64,000 nucleotides of DNA from assembly GCF_026212465.1 (NCBI RefSeq), contig NC_080055.1, positions 21,759,252 through 21,823,251 on the forward strand. Reading direction: 5' to 3'. Of the stretch, positions 25,001 through 34,593 are shown piece by piece (position 1 is the stretch's first letter; each line of letters opens with the position of its first letter). Under the pieces are notes generated by a model that saw only the letters and a list, made by a program, of their open reading frames with translations, had not been told where the DNA came from and made no database searches. The translations under genes were made by a program, and so were the position numbers. This DNA comes from Amaranthus tricolor (lineage: Eukaryota; Streptophyta; Magnoliopsida; Caryophyllales; Amaranthaceae).

Positions 25001-26173
25001 TTCCCTCCTCGGAAGGCATTTGACACAATACGTAAACCCGTTCGCAGCAACAGATTGTTCTACATGGGACTGACCTTCAGCCCTCAATCGAAAGTCGGAA
25101 GCAGCAGGATTCCTCTGAAAAGTTATCTTGCAATGCTCACAAACGCTCGCTCCGTCCAGAGCACTTTGCCCATTTAGTATATTGCCAGGAAACCCGCCCC
25201 TGTCAACAGCCACACCTCCAGTAGGCAACCAGGCCACATTGTCAGATTCTTCTGGCATCCTCTCCAAACATTTATCAGGCACTTCCTGATAAGGCACACG
25301 ATAATGAGCAGACGAGGGTGGAGATGGATATTCAGTAAACGTCCGCGTTTCATGAACACCACCACATCTTGGTGAATAATACTTCGGACTCCATGGAGCT
25401 TCCTCATTATACCGTTGTGCAACAGGTCCCAAATGTTGCCCTGATCCTAAACTAGGAACAGCAAGCTGCATCAAATTATACTGCCCCAATCCCAACTCAT
25501 AATTCCTCTGATTATGCATACTTCCCTCTAAATTCATCGAATTAAAGAAGTGATCACCAATATGAACTTCATCAACAGGCGTCATTACCGGAGAATCATT
25601 AAGCTGTGACCTCCTATAATCAGGGGACTCACAAAGGCTATTCAAAGCATCCACATACCGCCTTTCGGTATCCCTTTCATCTCCGTCTATGTAATGAGGC
25701 GAAAGATCTTGCTCCGGATGCGAAAACAAGAAAATCCTAAGCCTTGTAAACCCATCCCCAGACCCTAATTTATCATACTCCTCCATCATATTCGTAACAT
25801 CATCATCATTAACAACTGAAACAAGTGCATCAAGATCTTCATCTGGCTGCTGATACTTCAGTATAGCAGCCGCATCATAAAGTTCTCGCATCCTGTTCAT
25901 CAATTCCTCGTACCCTACGTCACGAGGTACACTCACAATCCGTGTCTCTCCACCAACATACCTAAGTTTCCCATCCTGTGGCCTCGGCCATATACTCCCC
26001 CCAAAACTACACAAAAACTTAACCCTAGGAATTTCATCATTTCCTATATTTGCCATATTACTATTGTTTATGCCACTACCAGTACCTTCCATTGAAACAA
26101 ACACAGCCTGATTATTATATTCCATTAACAAATCATTCAAACATTTATTTCCCTTTTTACACATTAGTATCAT
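13056..26173 (-). CDS. PB1-domain Raf-like (MAPKKK-type) protein kinase
   Basis: Eight coding exons on the minus strand: 26173-23882, 23793-23689, 23060-22908, 22550-22387, 22202-22055, 19745-19623, 19547-19460 and 13222-13056. All junctions are GT-AG and keep frame, giving about 1,079 aa. The PB1 domain is at residues 50-152 ([20 protein letters not shown]; acidic [17 protein letters not shown]). A long Ser/Pro/Asn-rich middle follows, then the kinase domain from about residue 805: GSGTYGAV loop, VAIKRIK (Lys833), [12 protein letters not shown] in place of [11 protein letters not shown] in place of [29 protein letters not shown] and GDLG are normal for this plant family, so it is a non-RD but probably active kinase. 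Relatives act upstream of SnRK2 kinases in osmotic-stress and ABA signalling; that role is inferred. The first Met after an upstream stop is used; Met17 (26125) or Met28 (26092) are possible starts. Intron 7 is 6,237 bp. Confidence 0.92.
14108..14345. mobile_element. Purine/pyrimidine foldback MITE in kinase intron 7
   Basis: A purine-rich half (TTTGGATCAAGGG, GGAGGGGAAGGAAAGAGG) is followed by a pyrimidine-rich half whose complement reads CCCTTGTTTGTTTTGGAGGAAAGGGG, giving long imperfect inverted arms. Related sequence lies inverted at about 39480-39690 and more decayed at 28085-28265. No coding capacity. Exact borders and target duplication are not clear. Confidence 0.5.
15430..16030 (+). 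mobile_element. L1-type LINE 3' fragment in kinase intron 7
   Basis: Plus-strand translation from 15468 gives [14 protein letters not shown], then [27 protein letters not shown], the zinc-binding reverse-transcriptase tail (zf-RVT) common at the C-terminus of plant L1-like polyproteins, followed by [10 protein letters not shown]. Several stops interrupt it. The end (AATAATAAAAATTTCTTTATTAAAAA at about 16000-16026) resembles the 3' end of such an element. It lies antisense to the kinase, inside its last intron. Confidence 0.65.
20943..21620. mobile_element. hAT-like MITE in kinase intron 5
   Basis: The left end AGGGAAAAGCATGGGT and the inverted right end AGGATAGTCATGGGT form short imperfect inverted repeats. 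The flanks ACTCCTAT (20935-20942) and ACTCCTAA (21621-21628) match at seven of eight positions, the size of a hAT duplication. The interior holds many degenerate copies of a GGGT(C/T)-rich motif near both ends and an AT-rich core, with no coding frame. Its composition resembles the element at 34028-34562. Confidence 0.5.
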
Positions 26174-26700
26174 CGAAATCCAAGCATATCACCATTGAAA
26201 TTCAAACTAAACCACCAAAATCACAGTCTAATCTCTACAAATAAAAAATTAAGCATGATAAACAGACAAAAGCGTGCAAAACCGAACTTCTATGCCTAAA
26301 AAGCGGAAAATCGATTGAAAACCCTCCAAAATCAAATTTTTACAGAATTAGATTAGATAATAGTTCGTCATCATCATGAAACAAAATTGGAAAGAAATTC
26401 TTTCGTCTCAATTAAAAAGATTTAAGATGATAAAAAAAGCGATGATGGAGATGATAAAGCTGATGATTCAAGGAGAGAGAAAGCACCGCCATAGCTTCGT
26501 CGCGTATGGAGGTTTTTTTTTTTTTCTTTTTGTTTTTTTCAGTTTATTTCTTCGGTGAAATGAATGGAATGTTGCAGAAGATGCTATAGTTTGATGCCGG
26601 TAGGGTTACACGTGGCAAACTTTTGTTAGCTAATATGGGCCCACTTTTCGAAATTCTAAATACGTGATTTTATGGCGCGTGATGCGCCAGTGAGTCGTGA
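26174..26700 (-). promoter_or_regulatory. Leader and promoter region of the kinase gene
   Basis: Directly upstream of the first kinase Met. It contains an A-rich (minus strand) run at about 26513-26537 and, at 26608-26616, ACACGTGGC, a G-box of the ABA-response type. A short inverted repeat TGGCGC/GCGCCA lies at about 26673-26689. No TATA box or start site can be fixed. The G-box is a sequence match only. Confidence 0.35.
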
Positions 26701-26744
26701 TTGGGTTTAATTGTTGTAAATAAATATTGTTGAATACTTGAATG

Positions 26745-27004
26745 TACTTTCTCTGATTCAAAATACTTACACTATTTGATTTTTGTACTGTTTTTTGTAC
26801 TAATTTAATTTTTAATGTTTCTAATTATAAATAATAAAAATTATAAAAATTTAATATCAATAATCTTTGTATTAAGACAAATCAAACAAGATCTCACTTA
26901 ATTATGTATTAACTTTTAGATTAAAAATGAATCACAAATTAATAGTGATGAATGAATAGTGCATTATCTTGTAATGTAGCAAGTAATATGAAACGGAGAA
27001 ATTA
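26745..27004. mobile_element. Stowaway-like MITE
   Basis: The left end TACTTTCTCTGATTCAAAATACTTACAC and the inverted right end TAATTTCTCCGTTTCATATTACTTGC match the CTCCGT-type ends of Stowaway/mariner elements, flanked by TA. About 260 bp and non-coding. Confidence 0.55.
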
Positions 27005-27280
27005 TAAAATTGTAACGCGTATGCACATTCAATATTAATTATTTTAATAAAAAATAATTTGACTTTTTATGCAATTTAATGTGTTGTTTTAATTATTTAT
27101 ATATTGTATTATACTACATAATTAAATATTATAAAAAAATTAATGTAAACAAGAGCTCACTTAAATATATTTTCCCATGTCCATGTATAGTAGTCACAAC
27201 ATAAACATATAAAATTAATTTGAATGATAAACAGAGTTGAGAATGAAATATAACGAGCATCAAATGATAAGTATGTATAT

Positions 27281-27713
27281 TATTCCCTCCGTTCTTTAAA
27301 AAGTTCTCATTTGTCATTTTGGGGTGTTTTATTTATTATTCGCATATAGAATCTTTTCATTTATATCACAAATTTTGGACAAAAATAACTTTATTCATAC
27401 TGACTTTAATATTTTTATAATGCTTATATACCCCACATATCCTCCACTAACTTCAATTTAATATTTTAACATTACATACGGTCCCCATATATTTCTCACT
27501 AACTTTATAAAATTAATTTTTTTATTAGTTGTGGTCCCTATATTTTTTTTCCACTAACATTTTTTTAATATTTTTATATGCTTGTGGTCCCTATTTTTAT
27601 CCAATCAAATTTATTATTCAATTAAATAATATATTAACTATTTAAAATATTCTATTTTTCTTAATGTCTATAAATAGCCATTTTGAGAACTTCATTGGAA
27701 AAAGAAGGGAGTA
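27281..27713. mobile_element. Stowaway-like MITE, well preserved
   Basis: Left end TATTCCCTCCGTTCTTTAAA followed by AAGTTCTCA; inverted right end TACTCCCTTCTTTTTCCAAT followed by GAAGTTCTC. Both ends are bounded by TA, the Stowaway target. About 433 bp, with no coding frame. The copy at 2690-3060 is a decayed relative. Confidence 0.7.
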
Positions 27714-28903
27714 TACTTTTATTAAAGGTTAAGTGGAGAAACTCAAAAAAAATAATAAAATGCTGAGTCTGTATTCCCAGGTTTAGTTTTGGTTTACGTT
27801 ATATATTTGGATGGGTCTTTAAATTTATATGGTATACGATGGAGTTTAGAACATATGAATAAAGTACAATGGAGTTAATTGTTTTTTGTTTTCTATTTGA
27901 GGATGATTGTGGACCATAAGGAATTTGGTTCAATTTTGGAAATTCGGTAAAAGTACATAAATGTAGGGATGACAAATTTATTAAGAATATTCTTTTTCGG
28001 CACTATCTTTTGATAGTAATTTAAAAAAGAAAAAAAATGAAAAGAAAGGGAGGAAAAAAAAAAAGAAAAGTAAAATTCACAAGAAGTAATTTTTGTATGT
28101 TTAGGAAGAAAGGGAAGAGAAGGAAAAAGGAAGGTACATAAGAGTTTTCATTTTAGCTCTTTTTAACTTTAAAAAAATTAGTACCTTACCAAAAATCATC
28201 TATTAAATCTCTCTAAATTTCTCCCCTTTAAATTTATTTCCTCTTATTTTTTTATTCAAATAAAACATGACTTACTATTTATCATGATCTATAATATGAT
28301 AGGAGAATATAACAGCAACTTGTAAATAAAATCAATCAAAATGTAATTTAGTTTATTTACTCGGCCGTGGTTAATGATCCTACTAGCTAGTGATATATTT
28401 GGTAATTTATTTCCTTAAAATGGGAATAGACCTTCCGAATATAATATGTGCTGGTTATATGTATGTGGTTAAGTTCAAACCCCTTCTATATGGTTTATTT
28501 AACATCAGAAAGCAACTCGTTTTCAGTTATTTCTAAAGACATTTCGATAGGTTATGTATTTAAAATTACTCAAGTTTGTAATTTTTTATTTTTAAAGTTT
28601 GTATATTAAAATTGTTTAAGTTTTAAGTTTGTAAATTAACTTAAATTTCAATACTAGTTTATTAAACTCTTATATGAATTGTTGAGATCATCTTAGATCT
28701 CATATCATTACAGTACGAATTATATTATTTAGTCTTTCGTTGTGTTATAACAGTGTCATTATACTGTTATATCATTACATGCACGAAATTGACGACGATA
28801 AAAACATTTCTTTAAAATGTGTTTTTAGAAGAAAATATTGTTAAATAGAAAAAGAAAGAGTGATATTCGATAGTTAAATATTGAATGTTGTATTACTAAC
28901 TAG
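27714..28903. other. AT-rich intergenic DNA
   Basis: No gene seen. The purine-rich then pyrimidine-rich stretch at about 28085-28265, with ACCTTACCAAAAATCATCTATTAAATCTCT-type sequence, is related to the element at 39480-39690. Confidence 0.45.
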
Positions 28904-29377
28904 TATTTCTTTCGTTCCATAATACTTGCTACATTTTCTATTTTCGGAAATTTCATATTACTTGCTACATTTCTATTTTTAGTAAAAACCAATCATTTAA
29001 AGTTCTACCTACTCCTATTTTTATCCTATTCTATACCTCATTAACTTTTTTATCTACAATTATTTAATCTTTATCTATTCCCAATTAAAACTAATAATCT
29101 CTCCATATTTACCTCTCTTATTAAATAATCCACCTAATTCCAATAAATCCACTGTCCCAACTCCTTAACATTTCCCCATTAAAACCCACCTTCCCAACTC
29201 CCTCAATAAATGATGAGTGAGATCTCAACCGTCAGATGTATAGTCTTTGATCTCCACCGTTCAATTAAAAACTCTAGTTTTACACCCATTGTATAAACCT
29301 ACCCTCATCCAAAACCCTAAAGCCCAATGTCTCATTCTCTCTCTCTCATTCTCTCTCTCTTGTTTCTTGAGTTGTTT

Positions 29378-29641
29378 TTGCTTCACGAAATGGGGATTTG
29401 ATTTTCTTTCGTTTTATAATTCTGGGTTTTTTATTTTCCATGACATCTGATTTTTTAATTCGATCTTGCTTCACGAAATGGGGATTTGATTTTCTTTCGT
29501 TTTATATGTTTGGGCTTTGGATTTTGCATAACATCAGGGTTTTTGAGTTGATCTTGCTTCACGAAATGGGGATTTGATTTTCTTTCGTTTTATACTTTTG
29601 GGCTTTTGATTTTGCATTACATCTTGGTTTTCGAGTTAGTG
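29378..29641. repeat. Three tandem 88-bp repeats
   Basis: Each unit begins TTGCTTCACGAAATGGGGAT followed by TTGATTTTCTTTCGTTTTATA; copies start at 29378, 29466 and 29554. The first about 42 bases are identical and the remainder drift by substitution. The third copy runs directly into the truncated transposase. Confidence 0.85.
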
Positions 29642-30629
29642 TATCTTTAACTCTATTTGCTGGCCATTTCATTCTGATTGCTAATAGAACTTCATTGATT
29701 AGTGTATCTCGAATTACATCTCGTGTAACTTTGGTAATTGCTCTTAGCTGTGGTGTACCTGCCGGTCTGTTCTCTGACCTCCTTATTGCATAATAAGTTT
29801 CTGTGAATGGAAAAATTCCTATTTTCCCATCCCACAACACTTCTCCATCGGTACTAATACGAGGTCTTGCAACAGCTGTTATAAACATTACTTTACCCAT
29901 GAAATTTTTGTTTTGCACACATCTGTACGTTTCTTCCTCTTCCCAAGGGAATAAGTAGTACCTTTGTGTTTCCCTACACATGTAGAACCATTTTTCATCG
30001 ATGTGTACAACATTATACATCAAACTGAACTTTGGTGGGTTGTCTTTAGTAGGTGGTATTATTTGGGATAGAATAAAGTTAATTCTTCTTATTTTGTGGT
30101 CATGAGACAGTTTTGGTTTAATTGAATTTGTATGAGCTCTAATATTACCAGATTTGATCATTCTATAAACTTGTGAATGCCTAATGCCCAATGCACTTGC
30201 CATTGCTCTAATTGTGGTCCTCTTTTCAATTGGAACAACATTAAGGAGAGTCATATCAAATACTCTTGGTTTCCTACCAACCCTTTCCCTTTTTCTACTA
30301 TTAACATCAATTATAATGCCATTTTGCATTGTTGTTTTGGCTGATTCCCAAAGCCTTGCTACTGTCCACCTAGATGTGTTATGTTGCAATGCAATTCTTT
30401 TGATTGTACCCCATGGCAAACGTCTATTTGGTTCCTCTTGTGAGTTTGATTGACTTTGACTAATGGCATCCTCTAAAGTTAAACTGACATCAATGTTTGC
30501 ATAAATTTCACTTGTGTACTTCTCATTAATGTCAAATTCAGAATCTATGTTGAGGTTTTCAAAGTAAGAAATAAATACCTCAATATCTGGATTAATAACT
30601 TCATCTGCTTCACCTTGAACATCTTCCAT
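29559..30629 (-). pseudogene. Mariner-like transposase, C-terminally truncated with repeat-encoded tail
   Basis: A 356-codon open frame. Residues 1-70 are acidic. An HTH region follows (LPWGTIKRIALQHNTSRWTV, about 71-90), with a second helix-turn-helix-like stretch around 137-160 (RAMASALGIRHSQVYRMIKS). The catalytic core begins with VHIDEKWFY (Asp211, the first catalytic Asp) and continues YLFPWEEEE and GKVMFITAVARPR. The frame then loses homology after KWPANR, where intact relatives continue to QQDNA-PH and the third Asp. The last ~30 codons are encoded by the third 88-bp repeat. There are no stops up to the break, so the lesion is a deletion or rearrangement rather than mutational decay. 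Without two catalytic residues it cannot transpose; the DNA-binding part could in principle still be made. Confidence 0.85.
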
Positions 30630-30737
30630 CTGCTTTTTTTTATTGTTTGAGTTTTAATTTGTTTTTCCCAAACCCCCCCTTTCCTTAATAAATGTGCTCA
30701 TGCAATTGGTAGCAAGCAAGGCGGAACAGAGGAAGTA

Positions 30738-31109
30738 GCTAATAATTACCGCTATTTGAAGGTAATTAGAGGTATCGATTTGGGTCATCGGGTTGATTTT
30801 GAGTAAGGTGTTTTGTTTCAGTTTGAAATCGGGTTTTATGTCCATATTGTTTTATAGAAGAACATAATTGTGACTTATTTTTAAATTCGGGTCTAATCGG
30901 GTTCTGTTATAAGATCGGGTAAATTTCGAGTCATTAGATCTATTTTGAACAACTCTAAAAATAATAAATTGCCCTAGTAAATTTTTATTTTCAACACAGA
31001 CCATAAAAACTCCAAATATTTCTTTCCCTCTGGTAAATATTACTCCTACATTTCTTTCAATTCAGGCAATACCTAAAGGTGAATGTATCAATGAGAATGC
31101 GTACCAACG
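30738..31109. other. Intergenic DNA between mariner element and LTR
   Basis: Low-complexity AT-rich sequence with no recognisable feature. Confidence 0.4.
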
Positions 31110-31114
31110 TATAG

Positions 31115-33776
31115 TGTAGCAGGAGCGGCACTCTCGATACATAATTAACATTAATAATTATACTTAAGATAAATAATGCGGAAGTGTAAAACGCTGAACT
31201 GCTAAAAACCATTTAAACTAAAATCGTTCAAAACATAAGTAAAAAAAATATCTTACAACTGAGAAAATATAAAATAAGGTTTACTTAAATACGATAAAAA
31301 AAACATAAGTACAATATAGTCATCAAGTAAAATCATTGAAGCTAAGTCCTCGATAGAATAATTAAAGTTGCGGCCTGGATCGAAACCTGAGCTAAATTTT
31401 CCTGCAAAATACTGTCATCCATAATACGGATGACAGCCGATTAAATCGGTCAGCGATAAAGCCGAGTACAATTTTCTCAACAAGCTTATGATGCGATAGT
31501 TAAATCATGCTTACAAAATAATCATCAAGCACAATATAGAAGGTTATTACTCATTATTGACCTTTACTAAGCCATTAAGTTACATTCTCAATACTTGCAG
31601 AAGTTCATTACTGCTACTAAATACTTGGTAACCTTAATGCTTATTTAATCAAGTTCAATTAAGCCTCATAGCTTTACCATCATAGCACATCACAAGATCA
31701 CAACAATAATGACAACTGATATATGTAAGGGTCTGGTTAGGTGAGGACCGTAGTCCTAAACCCTAACTGTGGTGGGAGTCGTCACTCCTCTCAATACTGT
31801 TATGCTCGAGACTTCACAGGATGGATTTTTCTCGGACCCCCTGTCTGACACCGCATTTTACGTGTCGGCTAACACGGACGCCGGGATTTTACATTCCGGT
31901 CCATGGTTCGACGTTACCTTACTATCAGAGTCATACAATCAATATCATGCAATATCAAACAAGACTCTAAACCGAAATAGTTTACATTCTTATAAGTCAA
32001 ACTTCCACTAGTCAAAATTTTGACAATTCTACCCTTTTAATAGAAACAAATTACTAGTATCTAATAAATTAATATTAATTAAATAACAAATTTTCGTAGC
32101 TATACTAAGATTCCTGAGGCTAAACTAAGTCATTATTATGTCATAAATAATCATAACAGTCAAGGGTAATATTTCTAAGTACTTAGTAACATATTTTATC
32201 AAATAACCAGTAAAATAGTAAAACGGATCTATCATCACTATAAAAATAACATAATCCGACAAGTTATTAAAGGTCCAAAATCTATATGAAATGAGTTTTC
32301 AAGAAAAACAGTGCTAAGCATTTTAACAAATTTGTTTGACTATTTTACCGATAAACCGATTAATAATTCTTTATAATTAATTGAGTCCAACAAAAAAAAA
32401 TTATCAAAACACCAAGATGATATGGAATCATTTTAAACACATAAGTTTATTTAACTAGTAAAATTCATATATATCTATATTATCATATTAATCAAAAATT
32501 TCCATATATATGACTTTTTTTCGAGTGTCCCAAAAGTATTATTGTTTTGACGAAAATATCACTAAACTGGATATAACTTTAATATTACCATGTAAAGTTT
32601 AAATGACTAAAATAAAATCATATTGATCATGCTTTTATATTATCGAGTAACCATAAATAAATATCACATAACGAGAGAGTTAAGAAAATGTGTACCATTT
32701 TCCTCCGACGGTGGTGCTAAACCAAGTAAGAGAATAATAATAGGAAAATAAGAACTTAAAGAAATAAGCTCCAAAAGAGATTGTCTTCAAGGTTTCAAGC
32801 TTCAAAGAAGTAGATCTTCAATTACCCAAAAGAAAATGATATCCAAGCTCCAAAAGATAATACTTGACTTTTTAAAAGTTGATGATTATTGGCTTAAGAA
32901 GTGATAAGATCAAGCTCCATCTTCATTTGATTCTTCAACAAATAAAAAGGGTATAAAGTTAGTAAGATGTTAATGAAGTGAAGATATAAGAAAAAATGGT
33001 AGAAATATTTGATGATGGGGGTGCAAGTGATCTCATGGCTAAGGAGGGGTATTTATAATGAGTTTTGGGCAACTTTTTAGTTCATAAGATTGTATGAAAA
33101 AGAAGGTTAACTTGTGTAAGTGATTTAGAGTGTGTAAGTGAATGTGTAAGAGTTGGAGTGTGTAAGTGGATGTGTAAGAGTTTGGAGTGTAGAAGAATGT
33201 TAACTTGTGTAAGAAAATGGTGATAGCTTGTGTAAGTGATGAACATTATGGATTGATGTAGAAAGGATTTTGGTTCATCAAATTTTTATTCTAGTTTATA
33301 CTAGTGAAATGTTTTAGATTAATGGGAAAGTATGATTAAGGTTTGATTATGAAAATATGATAGTTTACTTAGAAAATTTTAGTTAAAACTATACTTAAAG
33401 TTAATAAGAAAAATATAGTTAATTTTTAGGTATAAAATAATTAAATCAAAGTTATAAGGTTAAAATGATAAGTAGTAAAGTTAGTTTAAGGAAACGAAAT
33501 TGAAATGTAACGTTTTAATCAAACCGTAAATATAATATTAAAATTTTACTTTTCGTAGTATAAAATAATAAAATAATATTTTAGTGCTTATAAAGAAATT
33601 TAAGAATATATATATATTTTTTTTAAGTTTAATATTTGGAAGAAATTACAAAAATCGGAATAAGGTTTAGGAATTAAAGGTGATTTGAATTAGATAACCA
33701 AAGGATTAGGAATTCGAAAAGAAATTTCGGAATAATTAATCGGAAGATTAAGATTAAGAAATTTGAGCCTGTTACA
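31115..33776 (-). mobile_element. Solo LTR (about 2.66 kb)
   Basis: Begins TGTAGCAGG and ends CCTGTTACA, a 9-bp inverted end pair of TG...CA type, and is flanked by the exact 5-bp repeat TATAG (31110-31114 and 33777-33781). No primer-binding site, gag, pol or second LTR adjoins it, so it is a solo LTR. On the minus strand it starts TGTAACAGGCTCAAATTT, with a TATAAATA box near 33050, followed by a CT-rich leader, so its transcription direction is minus. Repeats of GTGTAAGTG occupy 33110-33240. Length and the TGTAACA start suggest a Ty3/gypsy family, which is inference only. Confidence 0.8.
33110..33240. repeat. Degenerate GTGTAAGTG tandem repeat in LTR
   Basis: At least five spaced copies of GTGTAAG(T/A)G with GAGTGTGTAAGTGAATGTGTAAGAG-like longer units, just upstream (minus strand) of the putative TATA box. 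Could represent enhancer-type repeats in the LTR. Confidence 0.5.
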
Positions 33777-34027
33777 TATAGGGGTACGCAAACCATATAT
33801 TGTATTCGAGTTGATCCAAATATCGAGTTACTAGAAGAAATTAGGTGGACAAAATTTCCTCCAAAGCTTAATTTCGACTCATTGTAAGTAGAAATTAAAA
33901 ATAATATAAGTAGACATTTAAGATATTGTGAATAGGTATTAAGAATATAGTATATAGGTATTAAGAATAATGTCAGTAGACATTAAGTTTTGATAAGCTG
34001 AGCCTGAGAGACATCTCTTAAGAGAGT

Positions 34028-34562
34028 CTAGGCCTGTCAAACAGATCAGGTTGGGTTCGGGTTCGAGTCATATATAAACAGGTCAGAAAACCCTTGACCC
34101 AAACCCAACCCATTTAGTTAATTGGGTCGAAAATCACAACCTTGACCCAACCTGCAACAGATCAGGTTGACCTGATTTCGACCCACTTAACCCGTTTTTA
34201 ATTTTTTTGTTTTTGCTTAAAGGTTTTTAACGTTGATTAAATCTAATTTTTTAGGCTTTAATTTTAACTTTATGTTTTTTTGTTGTTTATTTTGTATTTA
34301 ATATGAAAAATAAGAAAATATTGAATGAACTAAGTTTAGCTTATACTTATTGATTTAACTCGAAATTAACACATTTAATTAAATGGGTTATACAAGTTTT
34401 TTCAGGTTTAAAATTTTAACTTGAACCTAACCCATTTAATAAACAGATCAGATGGGGTCGAACCATTTAATTAATTGGGTCAAAAGTCTCAATCCAAACC
34501 CACTTATTTCGGGTTAGATTCAAATCGAATTAGCTGGTCGGATCAACTTTTGCTAGCCATAC
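34028..34562. mobile_element. hAT-like MITE between the two solo LTRs
   Basis: Flanked by AAGAGAGT (34020-34027) and AAGAGACT (34563-34570), seven of eight matching. Ends are weak inverted repeats (CTAGGCCTGTCAAA and, inverted, GTATGGCTAGCAAAA). Both arms are rich in GGGT(C/T)/AACCC motifs (CCCAAACCCAACCCATTTA) around an AT-rich core. No coding frame. Boundaries are moderately supported. Confidence 0.45.
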
Positions 34563-34593
34563 AAGAGACTAGCCGGTAAACATAATGACAAAC

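Larger units (their letters stand above)
28904..30737 (-). mobile_element. Mariner-like element (Tc1/mariner superfamily), rearranged
   Basis: The left end TATTTCTTTCGTTCCATAAT then ACTTGCTAC and the inverted right end TACTTCCTCTGTTCCGCCTT then GCTTGCTAC match at about 20 of 29 positions, with TA at both ends. The transposase starts near the right end and reads toward the left. The left half (28930-29375) instead looks like a leader: AT-rich, then CTCTCTCTC runs, then three 88-bp tandem repeats that replace the 3' part of the transposase. The element is about 1.83 kb, shorter than intact plant mariner-like elements. Confidence 0.75.
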
